From Chryseobacterium sp. CY350 (GTDB lineage: Bacteria; Bacteroidota; Bacteroidia; Flavobacteriales; Weeksellaceae): a stretch of DNA of 64,000 bases. Of this stretch, positions 16,300-24,127 are shown piece after piece. The position numbers and the translations under genes were made by a program. The notes beneath the pieces were generated by a model. It was not told the origin of the DNA, did no database searches, and saw nothing but the letters and a program-made list of their open reading frames with translations. The first letter of the stretch is position 1, and each line of letters begins with the position of its first letter. The stretch lies in the NCBI RefSeq assembly GCF_027945075.1, contig NZ_CP116034.1, positions 2,728,001 through 2,792,000 of the forward strand, in the 5' to 3' direction.

Positions 16300-17619
16300 A
16301 TGAAACGCAAAGAACTTATCGTATTATTCTGGATCTCGATGGGAACATCGCTTTTCTTCTTTTTCGCTTTTACTGATGAAAAAACGGTTGAGAACTTTAT
16401 GCTCAACATGCTTATATCGTTCATGTATTCTTTCGTTCTGGGAGTAGGAAACGGGTTGATCAACAATTTTCTGAACAAACGGTTTCCATGGTCTGAAGCA
16501 ACGTCAAAGAGAGCTGTAATCAGTATTGTGTCGATACTTATTGCCAATACTATTCTGGTTTATTTCTGTAATTACATGAATTTTGTGGTTTTTCAAAAGG
16601 CCGTTTCTACACCAGAATATTTTTCTGGCAGATATAATTTTATCAATTGGTTTACGATTAATATCGCATTGCTGATTTCTGCTTTTCTTCACGCCAAAGG
16701 TTTCATGGATGAGCTTAAAAAAACTTCCAGAAAAGAGGTCGTGGAGCAGAAACTGATCGCAAAATCTGCCAACGCTCAGTTTGAAAGTCTTAAAAATCAA
16801 CTTGATCCGCATTTTCTTTTTAATTCTTTAAATGTATTAAGCTCATTGATCGATGAAAACCCGAATCAGGCTCAGAAGTTTACAGCCTCAATGTCAAAGA
16901 TTTACCGATATGTTTTGGAGCAGAAGGATAAAGAACTGGTAACGGTGGAAGATGAGATTGAGTTTGCAAAAACTTATTGCCAATTATTAAAAACACGTTT
17001 CGAAGACAGTGTAGATTTTGAATTTAATGTGAAAAATGAAGATATGCGAAGATTTGTAGTTCCGCTTTCCCTTCAGCTACTTTTGGAAAACTGCATCAAG
17101 CATAATTTTGCAACATCTTCAAAACCTTTATTAATTAAAGTTTTTTCTGAAAATGATACGCTATGTATTGAAAACAATCTGCAAATTCGTGAACAGATGA
17201 AAGAAAGTGCAGGAATTGGCTTGGCAAATATCGTTCAACGGTATTCTTTACTAACGAAGAAAAATGTTTTCATTGAAAAATCTGAAGATTATTTTAAAGT
17301 GAAATTACCCATACTTTCTGAAAAACCAAATATTGTAAGCCACACTATTGACACAGAAGATAAAGCATACGAAAGGGCTCAAAAACGGGTAAAAGAGATC
17401 AAAGGTTTCTATGGAAATTTGATTTCTTACTGTATTGTTATTCCGTCTTTGGTGATTTTAAATTTAATTACAAATCCGCATAGCTATTGGTTTTACTGGC
17501 CGATGTTGGGTTGGGGAATGGGCGTTGTAGCGCATGGAGTAAGTGTTTTTACGATCGGAAAAGGTTGGGAAGAAAAGAAAATCAGAGAAATTTTAGAAAA
17601 AGATCACTATGGAAAATAA
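16300..17619 (+). CDS. LytS-type sensor histidine kinase with C-terminal 2TM domain
   Basis: The 439-residue protein has four predicted membrane helices in residues about 7-130, then a His_kinase (LytS/YehU-type) domain. The phospho-acceptor is His171 in 'NQLDPHFLFNSLNVLSSLI'. The N-box 'LQLLLENCIKHN' is at 259-270 and the glycine box 'SAGIGLANIVQRY' at 303-315. Unusually, the kinase continues into a 2TM domain (residues about 355-433: 'AYERAQKRVKEIKGFYGNL', two helices, 'GWEEKKIREIL'), the same family as the three small proteins encoded downstream. It should phosphorylate the LytTR regulator at 19285-20028. The next gene starts inside its 3' end. Confidence 0.93.
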   Translation: MKRKELIVLFWISMGTSLFFFFAFTDEKTVENFMLNMLISFMYSFVLGVGNGLINNFLNKRFPWSEATSKRAVISIVSILIANTILVYFCNYMNFVVFQKAVSTPEYFSGRYNFINWFTINIALLISAFLHAKGFMDELKKTSRKEVVEQKLIAKSANAQFESLKNQLDPHFLFNSLNVLSSLIDENPNQAQKFTASMSKIYRYVLEQKDKELVTVEDEIEFAKTYCQLLKTRFEDSVDFEFNVKNEDMRRFVVPLSLQLLLENCIKHNFATSSKPLLIKVFSENDTLCIENNLQIREQMKESAGIGLANIVQRYSLLTKKNVFIEKSEDYFKVKLPILSEKPNIVSHTIDTEDKAYERAQKRVKEIKGFYGNLISYCIVIPSLVILNLITNPHSYWFYWPMLGWGMGVVAHGVSVFTIGKGWEEKKIREILEKDHYGK

Positions 17620-17908
17620 GAGAGAACAGGAAATCCGTTACAGAGAAGCGGAAAAAAGGATGAAGAAAATCAAAGGATTTTACATTCACGCCATTGTATA
17701 TTTTTGTGTAAACGTCTTTATCGTTGCATCAAAAGCAATAGATCGTGAGCAAGGAGAAAATTTTTGGGATTGGGATTTAATCAGCCTTCCTTTCTTTTGG
17801 GGAATTGGTTTGGCAGCACACGGACTCAGCGTTTTTCTGCCAACTTTTATTCTTGGCAAAGATTGGGAAGAGAAGAAAATTAAAGAACTTATGAATAAAA
17901 ATAAGTAA
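17609..17908 (+). CDS. 2TM domain protein
   Basis: A 99-residue protein of the 2TM family: an N-terminal charged helix with 'YREAEKRMKKIKGFYIHAI', two membrane helices (about residues 27-45 and 58-80), and the closing motif 'GKDWEEKKIKELMNKNK'. It overlaps the 3' end of the kinase gene by 11 bases in another frame, so translation is coupled. The same motifs occur in the kinase C-terminus and in the proteins at 18640-18939 and 18958-19233. Its function is unknown. The context suggests a membrane component of the LytS/LytTR signalling unit. Confidence 0.88.
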   Translation: MENKREQEIRYREAEKRMKKIKGFYIHAIVYFCVNVFIVASKAIDREQGENFWDWDLISLPFFWGIGLAAHGLSVFLPTFILGKDWEEKKIKELMNKNK

Positions 17909-17909
17909 A

Positions 17910-18475
17910 ATGAATGCACTGTATCTGTTGTTTATATCTCTATTGCTGTATGGTTTCTGAGTGAGATTTATTACAAACAAAAATTGAAATCCGGAGAAAA
18001 AGACCAGAAAAAAGATCAGTCGACACTTAATATTTTATGGATCGTGATCCTTCCGTCTGTATTTTTTGCGGTATTAATTTCGAGATTTACGGCTTTTCAG
18101 ATCAAAAACCAGTATTGGATTTTATATTTAGGTGAAGCCTTAATTGTTGCCGGAATATTCTTCCGTTGGATAATTATAAAATCTCTGGGCAAATTTTTCA
18201 CGGTAGACGTTGCTATTAAAGAAGATCATCAGATCAAAAAAGAAGGTTTTTACAAATATGTTAGACATCCTTCTTACTCATTTGCGCTTCTCACTTTTTT
18301 AGGATTAGGATTGTTTCTAAATAATTGGCTTTCTCTATTTGTAGCATTTGTGCCGACATTTTTAGGGTTTTTGTACCGTATCAAAGTTGAGGAACAGGCT
18401 TTACTACAGAAATTCGGAAATGAATATCTGGAATATCAGAAGAAAACAAAAAAGCTGATTCCTTATATATTTTAA
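17910..18475 (+). pseudogene. Isoprenylcysteine carboxyl methyltransferase-like membrane protein, apparent frameshift
   Basis: An ATG at 17910, one base after the previous stop, opens 'MNALYLLFISLLLYGF' and then meets TGA at 17958. The -1 frame carries straight on with 'WFLSEIYYKQKLKSGEKDQ' and is open to 18475, but has no ATG, GTG or TTG of its own before 17984. Joining the frames near 17950-17956 gives a normal N-terminal membrane helix, so one base seems to be missing. The rest is a typical ICMT/PEMT-family protein: several helices, 'YKYVRHPSYSFALLTFLGLG', and 'KVEEQALLQKFGNEYLEYQKKT' near the end. These enzymes methylate with SAM, but the bacterial substrate is unknown. It may be a real mutation, a sequencing error, or translation from the internal TTG at 17984. 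Confidence 0.7.
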
Positions 18476-18497
18476 TTGAAAATAAACTTCTATAAAG

Positions 18498-18525
18498 ATC
18501 CCGATTCGCTTGAATTGGGATTTTT
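18498..18525 (+). terminator. Terminator after the ICMT-like gene
   Basis: ATCCCGATTC (18498-18507) pairs with GAATTGGGAT (18512-18521), one wobble pair, loop GCTT, then TTTTT. It separates the kinase operon from the second 2TM unit. Confidence 0.82.
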
Positions 18526-18597
18526 GCTGTTCAGTCGGCAAAACTGACGGTTCGGTTATATAAAGTTGAAATGAGGTTGTTTTCCGCCATACATTTG
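18526..18597 (+). promoter_or_regulatory. LytTR-type operator and promoter of the second 2TM/LytTR unit
   Basis: GCTGTTCAG (18526-18534) and ACGGTTCGG (18547-18555) start exactly 21 bp apart. TACATTTG (18590-18597, TAnnTTTG) follows 34 bp after the second repeat, and a TTG at 18566-18568 is 21 bp before it. TGAC-x-x-TTCG is shared with the other two operators. The repeat begins right after the T-tract of the preceding terminator. Confidence 0.6.
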
Positions 18598-18639
18598 ACT
18601 CAAGAAAAATGAATAAAATCAAATTTAAAATTGAATATT

Positions 18640-18939
18640 ATGGAAAATTTATCATTCAACAAAGAAAATTTCGCGTACGAGAAAGCAGCAAAAAGAGTAA
18701 AAGAATTAAAAGGATTTTATGGAAATCTTACTTCATACTGTCTTGTAATTCCTTTTTTACTGGTGATTAATCTGTTGACATCTCCAAGCGAATTGTGGTT
18801 TTACTGGCCGATGTTAGGTTGGGGAATCGGGATCGCAGCGCATGCAGCCAACGTTTTCGGAATAGGAAAAGACTGGGAAGAGAAAAAAATACAGCAGTTG
18901 ATGGAAGAGGAGAGAAGAAACAAAAAATCATTTAATTAA
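18640..18939 (+). CDS. 2TM domain protein
   Basis: The start is placed at the ATG at 18640 (99 residues), which follows the promoter box by about 42 bases. An in-frame TTG at 18631 adds nothing conserved. The protein is nearly collinear with the C-terminal domain of the kinase at 16300-17619: 'AYEKAAKRVKELKGFYGNL' matches 'AYERAQKRVKEIKGFYGNL', 'LWFYWPMLGWGIG' matches 'YWFYWPMLGWGMG', and 'GKDWEEKKIQQLM' closes the domain. This points to duplication of the domain within the locus. Its function is unknown. It leads the transcription unit that contains the LytTR gene. Confidence 0.88.
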   Translation: MENLSFNKENFAYEKAAKRVKELKGFYGNLTSYCLVIPFLLVINLLTSPSELWFYWPMLGWGIGIAAHAANVFGIGKDWEEKKIQQLMEEERRNKKSFN

Positions 18940-18957
18940 TATTTAAAAACTTACCAC

Positions 18958-19233
18958 ATGAAATATAATCAGGCTTACGACAGAGCACAACAACTAAAAA
19001 AATTCTACAAAAACCTTCTATGGTTCGGAATTGTTGCTGTAATTATTACGATTAGAAATTTTTACCGAACAGGAGATTTTGAAAGATCAGTTTTTAGCGG
19101 CTCAATCATCCTTACCATTTGGGGAATTATTTTAGCGGTAAAAGCCGTAAAACTATTTGTTTTAAATGATGAATGGGAAAACAAAATCCTGGAAGACGAA
19201 CTTAAGAAGACTAAAAAACCAATTAATTTTTAA
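18958..19233 (+). CDS. Divergent 2TM domain protein
   Basis: A 91-residue protein, the most divergent 2TM member here. It retains the N-terminal 'AYDRAQQLKKFYKNLLWFG', two membrane helices (about residues 20-35 and 48-68) and a closing acidic/basic helix 'NDEWENKILEDELKKTKK' that matches the 'DWEEKKI' ending of its paralogues. It lies 18 bases after the previous gene and 51 before the LytTR gene, with no terminator between, so all three are probably cotranscribed. Its function is unknown. Confidence 0.83.
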   Translation: MKYNQAYDRAQQLKKFYKNLLWFGIVAVIITIRNFYRTGDFERSVFSGSIILTIWGIILAVKAVKLFVLNDEWENKILEDELKKTKKPINF

Positions 19234-19284
19234 AAGCCAAAAGATTTGATTATTTTTATTTCAGATTAAACCAATAAGAACCTC

Positions 19285-20028
19285 ATGATCAGAACGCTCA
19301 TTATAGAAGACGAAAAACCTGCCGCAAGAAAAATTGAAAGAATGCTGAGTTTATTTCCTGAAATTGAGCTTGTTGCAAAGATAGAATCTGTGGAAGAAGG
19401 CGTAGAATGGTTTACACATAATGAACATCCACAACTGATATTTTCAGACATTGTTTTGGGAGACGGTCTATCGTTTGATATTTTTGAAAAGATTCGTACA
19501 AAGGCTTTTATAATTTATACAACTGCTTTTGATCAATATACTTTGAAAGCTTTTAAACTCAACAGTATTGATTATTTATTAAAACCGATTCTGGATGAAG
19601 ATCTTAGCAGCGCGATTGAGAAATACAAATCGTTCCTACCGGATGATAACTCCGGAAATGTGCAGGAAATTAAGCAGTTAATTAAAAAAGAGAAAACTAC
19701 GCTTTCTAGAATTCTGGTGAAAATTGGTTACAATTTAAAGATTGTTCAGACGCATGAGGTCAGTTGTTTTTTTAGTGAAAACAAAATCGTTTATTTACAA
19801 ACCAGCGAGCGAACATATCCGTCAGATTTTACGCTCGATGAGCTTGAAGAAGTTTTAGAAGAAAAGAAATTTTTCCGTGTCAACAGGCAATTTATCATCA
19901 ATTCTGAGTACATCAAAAATATTCATACTTCACCAAATTATAAGGTAGAATTGAATTTTCAGCCTTCCGAAGAAATTACCGTAAGCCGAGATCGGGTAAA
20001 AGATTTTAAAGACTGGCTAGTAGGTTAA
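19285..20028 (+). CDS. LytTR-family response regulator
   Basis: The 247-residue protein has a receiver domain (residues 1-120: acidic pocket Glu8/Asp9/Glu10, phospho-acceptor Asp55 in 'LIFSDIVLGD', Thr79/Thr80, and Lys100 in 'DYLLKP') and a C-terminal LytTR DNA-binding domain ('RILVKIGYNLKIVQTHEVSC', 'FFRVNRQFIINSEYIKNIH', 'EEITVSRDRVKDFKDWL'). It should be the partner of the LytS-type kinase at 16300-17619. LytTR domains bind two 9-bp repeats about 21 bp apart. Such pairs lie at 13058, 16113 and 18526, so this protein probably controls those three promoters. The gene ends 22 bases from a convergent gene. Confidence 0.95.
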   Translation: MIRTLIIEDEKPAARKIERMLSLFPEIELVAKIESVEEGVEWFTHNEHPQLIFSDIVLGDGLSFDIFEKIRTKAFIIYTTAFDQYTLKAFKLNSIDYLLKPILDEDLSSAIEKYKSFLPDDNSGNVQEIKQLIKKEKTTLSRILVKIGYNLKIVQTHEVSCFFSENKIVYLQTSERTYPSDFTLDELEEVLEEKKFFRVNRQFIINSEYIKNIHTSPNYKVELNFQPSEEITVSRDRVKDFKDWLVG

Positions 20029-20050
20029 TTTTAGTAAAAAAATGAGTTAA

Positions 20051-20947
20051 TTATCTGTAATCTATTCTGTTAGAGTCAGTATCTTCAAGTTGCTGTACAA
20101 TAGATTTCGGGATCTCTTGGCTATCGATCGGATAGCTGAATGAGTCTGAAATAAATGTTTTCCGGTCTGCTTTCTGAAAGATTTCAAACAAAGCGATCGG
20201 CTCTTGGTTGAAACTGATACAGGTACTTATAAAATGCAGTTCATGCAGCTTATATTCCGGATTTTTAAGCTTTTCTTTGATATCTTTTATTCTTGAAATA
20301 AAATGTCTTTGACGGATAAACGTATTGCTGTTCATAATAATAAACACATAATCTGAATAAGCTGTTACTTTCCCAAAATATTTGTGACGGTCTCCGCCGC
20401 TGCGTTCAATAAAATATTCCCCTGACGTTTCAGATTTGTAAATTTCTGTTGCCGAACGCCAAATTCGGTCTTCTTTCGCCTGTGATGGGCTTTCCGGAAG
20501 GTTTCGGTTGTAAGAATACCAACATCCGACAAGTTTATTGAGCAATTCTGTATTTTGCTTTACATTATCCATATCAATTCTCAAATCATTAAAATTGAAC
20601 GCTTCTGTATTCGAATTGATAAACTCAATATAACTGGAATATCCTAAAACTTTGACAATCAGACTTAATTTTGCCAAATTGGGTTTAGTGATTACAGCAT
20701 TTTCATTCTGATCATATTTTTTCAGTTTATTGATAATAAGATGCTCGTATAAATAATTTGAACCTAACAATTCAGGTTCTTTTTTTATTCCTTTTTCTGA
20801 ATTACTGTTGGCAATTAAATCATTAATTTCGGCAACAATGTAAGACCATTCCGTTTTAGAAACATCTTTCCAATGGTTTTTCTTTAAGTAATGCATGCTT
20901 AAAAAATTCATTAATTTCTCAAGATGCAGGATGTCTTCTTTTTTCAT
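20051..20947 (-). CDS. Uncharacterised protein
   Basis: A 298-residue soluble protein with no signal peptide or membrane helix. The first 100 residues look helical ('ILHLEKLMNFLSMHYLKKNHW', 'LAKLSLIVKVLGYSSYIEFI'), and the region from about residue 140 is mixed alpha/beta ('LVGCWYSYNRNLPES', 'YFIERSGGDRHKYFGKVTAYS'). No catalytic motif or family is recognised. It is convergent with the LytTR gene and divergent from the next gene, and so stands alone. Codon use looks like its neighbours. Confidence 0.7.
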   Translation of the reverse strand: MKKEDILHLEKLMNFLSMHYLKKNHWKDVSKTEWSYIVAEINDLIANSNSEKGIKKEPELLGSNYLYEHLIINKLKKYDQNENAVITKPNLAKLSLIVKVLGYSSYIEFINSNTEAFNFNDLRIDMDNVKQNTELLNKLVGCWYSYNRNLPESPSQAKEDRIWRSATEIYKSETSGEYFIERSGGDRHKYFGKVTAYSDYVFIIMNSNTFIRQRHFISRIKDIKEKLKNPEYKLHELHFISTCISFNQEPIALFEIFQKADRKTFISDSFSYPIDSQEIPKSIVQQLEDTDSNRIDYR

Positions 20948-21044
20948 AAGACGAATATAATGTTATTTTAAATCCTAAAAAGATTTTTATAAGACTTTTG
21001 TATTTCACTTTAAATCCATATTTGAGTAAAGATAAAATTTAAAT

Positions 21045-21779
21045 ATGAAAGCAAAAATGATTTTACAAGACGAAAACCTTTGGAACCGAATTCAAAGTTT
21101 CTCATTAGATCAACCGAATATTACGTTCCCTTTTTCAAAAAAACTTGCAAAAGAAGAAAACTGGACCGAAGAATTTACAACAAAAGCCATACAGGAATAT
21201 AAAAAATTTATATATCTATGCTGTATACTTCCTAATGGAGCTTCACCAAGTAAATTTGTTGATAAAGTGTGGCATTTGCATCTTGTATATACTGAGAATT
21301 ACTGGGAAGAATTCTGCCCGAATATTTTAAAGCAAAAGCTTCATCATCATCCTTCAGGTGGAGGTATCTGCGAAAGTGAAAAACATGAAATCTGGTTTCA
21401 GGAAACTATAAAAAATTATGAAGAAATTTTTAAAGAAAAGGTTCCAAAGGAGGTTTGGTTTCCAGGAAAAGATTTGCAGAAAAAGAGAAAATCATGGCTT
21501 GAAAGGTTTAAATTTTTCTCAGGATTTTCCGGTATTTTTCTCCTGAACTCGTGTGCAGAAAACGGAAATTCAATCTCACTTCTGCTTTACATTCCTATAT
21601 TATTTTTTATAGTTACATTCTTAGCAAAAATTTTTGGAAACGATGATTCAGACAACAACAGAAAAGGGGGAGATGGCGGTTCTGGAGGAAGTTGCAGCGG
21701 TAATTCATCTGTATGCAGCAGCTCGTGCGGAAGCAGTTGTGGCAGTGGATGCGGAGGTTGTGGCGGAGGTGGAGATTAA
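21045..21779 (+). CDS. Membrane protein with glycine/cysteine-rich tail, possibly GRDP-like
   Basis: The 244-residue protein has a helical N-terminal domain (residues 1-150) with the conserved-looking 'VDKVWHLHLVYTENYWEEF', close to the D-x-x-WHTH motif of glycine-rich-domain proteins; that resemblance is from memory. 'LHHHPSGGG' follows. One membrane segment lies at about residues 177-196 ('LLLYIPILFFIVTFLAKIF'). The last 38 residues are almost all Gly, Ser and Cys, including eight cysteines, in a low-complexity tail. The tail could be a metal-binding or cross-linked surface sequence. The role is unknown. A small membrane protein is encoded 17 bases downstream. Confidence 0.75.
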   Translation: MKAKMILQDENLWNRIQSFSLDQPNITFPFSKKLAKEENWTEEFTTKAIQEYKKFIYLCCILPNGASPSKFVDKVWHLHLVYTENYWEEFCPNILKQKLHHHPSGGGICESEKHEIWFQETIKNYEEIFKEKVPKEVWFPGKDLQKKRKSWLERFKFFSGFSGIFLLNSCAENGNSISLLLYIPILFFIVTFLAKIFGNDDSDNNRKGGDGGSGGSCSGNSSVCSSSCGSSCGSGCGGCGGGGD

Positions 21780-21796
21780 AAAGAAATCTAGAAGTT

Positions 21797-22153
21797 ATGA
21801 AAAAAACGACTTTTTATGTAGTTCCGATGGTATTTAGTTTTTTATGGCTTTTTAAAAAACATAACACTTTTGATCCTATTAGCTTGAAAGGACCATATTT
21901 CCTTCAGTTTTATCTTATTCTTCTGACAGGAATTTATGCATCGATTTTGGTGAGTAAATTTTTTAATAAAGATTGTGCAAATGTTGAATTTTACTTTCTC
22001 ATCAGTATTCTATTTTTAGGAATATTAAAATTCATACGAGGAATATATTTAGGGAAACCAGTTGGCTATTTAGTAATGATCTTAATTGTGGAAATAGTAG
22101 TTCTGATGTTTTTTAAGCCATATTGCATCAAAAATAACAAAAACGACCTTTAA
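21797..22153 (+). CDS. Small integral membrane protein
   Basis: I take the ATG at 21797 (118 residues), 17 bases after the preceding stop. A longer frame back to 21713 would run through the glycine/cysteine-rich tail of that gene and reads as low-complexity Arg/Trp, which marks it as an artefact. The protein has four predicted membrane helices, for example 'FLQFYLILLTGIYASILVS' and 'VGYLVMILIVEIVVLMFF'. No family is recognised. Proximity suggests cotranscription with the glycine-rich protein. Its stop codon lies within the terminator hairpin at 22139-22166. Confidence 0.72.
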   Translation: MKKTTFYVVPMVFSFLWLFKKHNTFDPISLKGPYFLQFYLILLTGIYASILVSKFFNKDCANVEFYFLISILFLGILKFIRGIYLGKPVGYLVMILIVEIVVLMFFKPYCIKNNKNDL

Positions 22154-22166
22154 AAAGGCCGTTTTT
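22139..22166. terminator. Terminator between the membrane protein gene and mnmA
   Basis: AAAAACG-A-CCTTT pairs with AAAGG-C-CGTTTTT (one mismatch), giving a T-tract on the plus strand and an A-tract before it that serves the convergent mnmA. Confidence 0.75.
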
Positions 22167-22172
22167 ATAATA

Positions 22173-23360
22173 TTACGAAATTACTCCGCTTCCTAAAAGT
22201 TCGTCATCAATATACCAGGCTGCAAATTGTCCTTCGGCAATCGCTGATTGTGGATCATTAAATTCTACAAAAAAAGAATTTTCAAACTGATAGATTGTTG
22301 CTTTCTGGAGTTCCTGTCTGTAGCGGAATCTCGCCAAAACTTCCATTGATTCACCATTTTTTAGCCTTAAATCTTCACGCACCCAATGCAATTCCGAATT
22401 TTCAATTTTTAAAGCTTTTTTATGCAAACCCGGAAAACTATGGCTTTCACCAACAAAAATGATATTGTTTTCCATATCTCGGGAGACAATAAAACAGCTT
22501 TCTTTGTGACCGCCAATTCCTAAGCCTTTGCTTTGTCCGATGGTGAAAAACTGAGCGCCTTGGTGTTTTCCTATTACTTTTCCGTCAGATTTTTTATAAT
22601 TAATTTTTCTGCTTAAATATTCCAATTCTCCTTCTTTTGAAGAAAAAGCTGGAGTTTCTACAGAAAATAGTGGCGAATCCTTGAAAATTTCTACAATTTC
22701 GCCCTCTTTTGGAACTAACTGCTGTTGTAAAAACTGTGGTAAACTTACTTTTCCGATAAAACACAAACCTTGTGAATCTTTTTTATCAGCAGTTACCAAA
22801 CCAATCTCTTTTGCGATTTCTCTTACTTGAGGTTTTGTCAGTTCCCCAATCGGAAATAATGCTTTAGAAAGCTGATCCTGATTTAGTTGACAAAGAAAAT
22901 AAGACTGGTCTTTATTGTTGTCTTTTCCGGCTAAAAGATGAAAAATCTCTTTTCCGTTTTCATCAATTGTAGAATCTACTCTAGCGTAATGTCCGGTTGC
23001 CACTTTATCTGCGCCCAAAGACATTGCGGTCTTCATAAACACGTCAAATTTCACCTCTCTGTTGCATAAAACATCAGGATTCGGAGTTCTTCCCTTTTGA
23101 TATTCATCGAACATATAATCAACGATACGTTCTTTATAAAGATCGCTCATATCAATCACCTGAAAAGGAATTCCTAACTTCTGGGCAACCATTAATGCGT
23201 CGTTGCTATCCTCAATCCATGGACATTCGTCTTCCAATGTTACGGAAGCATCGTTCCAGTTTCTCATAAATAAAGCCACGACTTCGTGACCTTGTTGTTG
23301 CAGCAAATACGCTGTCACACTCGAATCTACACCTCCGGAAAGGCCTACTACTACTTTCAT
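22173..23360 (-). CDS. mnmA: tRNA-specific 2-thiouridylase MnmA
   Basis: MnmA transfers sulfur to the wobble uridine 34 of tRNA-Lys, -Glu and -Gln, after ATP activation. The 395-residue protein has the PP-loop '[10 protein letters not shown]' at residues 6-15, the catalytic Cys99 in '[14 protein letters not shown]', and the persulfide Cys200 in '[10 protein letters not shown]'. '[21 protein letters not shown]' begins the second domain, and the C-terminal barrel ends in 'LLGSGVIS'. A -7-like box (TAATTTTG on the minus strand, 23407-23414) lies 47 bases upstream. Confidence 0.96.
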   Translation of the reverse strand: MKVVVGLSGGVDSSVTAYLLQQQGHEVVALFMRNWNDASVTLEDECPWIEDSNDALMVAQKLGIPFQVIDMSDLYKERIVDYMFDEYQKGRTPNPDVLCNREVKFDVFMKTAMSLGADKVATGHYARVDSTIDENGKEIFHLLAGKDNNKDQSYFLCQLNQDQLSKALFPIGELTKPQVREIAKEIGLVTADKKDSQGLCFIGKVSLPQFLQQQLVPKEGEIVEIFKDSPLFSVETPAFSSKEGELEYLSRKINYKKSDGKVIGKHQGAQFFTIGQSKGLGIGGHKESCFIVSRDMENNIIFVGESHSFPGLHKKALKIENSELHWVREDLRLKNGESMEVLARFRYRQELQKATIYQFENSFFVEFNDPQSAIAEGQFAAWYIDDELLGSGVIS

Positions 23361-23406
23361 TATTTCAATTTTACGAAACTCTTAACGGGAGTTCTTAGTT
23401 GAGCGG

Positions 23407-23414
23407 CAAAATTA
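23407..23414 (-). promoter_or_regulatory. Candidate -7 element for mnmA
   Basis: On the minus strand this reads TAATTTTG (TAnnTTTG), 46 bases upstream of the mnmA ATG. No -33 element is found at the usual spacing. Confidence 0.35.
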
Positions 23415-23510
23415 CAATAATCCTATTCACAAAAAAAGTGATAATTTTAGGCATTGATAAAAACGATAAAATCACGATTTGTTTTAAATTTCACAAAAAA
23501 AATAATTGAT

Positions 23511-24038
23511 ATGAAAAAACTATTTATTTCTTTATTAATCCTCACGACGGGATTGTTGTTTTCTCAAGTATCGGTTGAAACGCCAACTGCTGAAACTAAC
23601 AGATGGACTTTCGGCGGAGGTTTGGGAGTTGGCTTCGGAAGCAATTCTTACTTCAATCTTCAGGTTGCACCAAGAGTGGGATATCGACTTACAGATAACG
23701 TGGAGGCAGGTTTAATGGGCAGTGTCTCGTGGCAAAGTTCAGATTTTTATAAATCGACGATGTTTGGTTTTGGGCCATTTGTCAATTATTATTTCGCAAG
23801 ATCTTTCTTTGTAAGTGGAAACCTGCAGCACTATTTCGTCAATTATGAAGATAAATTTTATGATTTCAAAGATAAACAGCAGGAAACTGCATTGTATCTG
23901 GGAGGTGGTTACATGCAGCAAATCGGAAATAATTCTTTTTTACAGATTGGTTTGATGTACAATGTTTTATATAAAGAAAATAGCAGTTTTTTTTCCGGTG
24001 GATTGATTCCGAGTGTGGGTTTTGTGGTCGGATTATAG
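23511..24038 (+). CDS. Outer membrane beta-barrel protein
   Basis: The start is set at the ATG at 23511 (175 residues), giving a clean signal peptide 'MKKLFISLLILTTGLLFSQ'. The mature part is a small beta barrel with alternating strands, for example 'RWTFGGGLGVGFGSNSYFN', 'VAPRVGYRLTDNVEAGLMG' and 'FGFGPFVNYYFARSFFVSG', ending 'GGLIPSVGFVVGL'. It resembles the OmpW/PorT-like or 'outer membrane protein beta-barrel' group of Bacteroidota; the exact family cannot be fixed by eye. It is monocistronic and ends near a terminator shared with clpC. Confidence 0.82.
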   Translation: MKKLFISLLILTTGLLFSQVSVETPTAETNRWTFGGGLGVGFGSNSYFNLQVAPRVGYRLTDNVEAGLMGSVSWQSSDFYKSTMFGFGPFVNYYFARSFFVSGNLQHYFVNYEDKFYDFKDKQQETALYLGGGYMQQIGNNSFLQIGLMYNVLYKENSSFFSGGLIPSVGFVVGL

Positions 24039-24072
24039 TTTGAAAATTTTCACATAATATTATTAAAACAAA

Positions 24073-24108
24073 AAAGCATCGGAAAATTTCCGATGCTTTC
24101 ATTATTTA
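24073..24108. terminator. Terminator between the beta-barrel gene and clpC
   Basis: AAAGCATCGGAAA (24073-24085) pairs with TTTCCGATGCTTT (24087-24099). On the minus strand, after clpC, it is followed by TTTTTGTTTT; on the plus strand by a broken T-tract. Confidence 0.8.
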
Positions 24109-24127
24109 TTTATTTATTTATTTGATT

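Noticed and set aside
21713..21796. Upstream extension of the membrane protein gene at 21797
   Set aside because: It reads through the glycine/cysteine-rich tail of the previous gene in another frame, giving a meaningless Arg/Trp-rich stretch.
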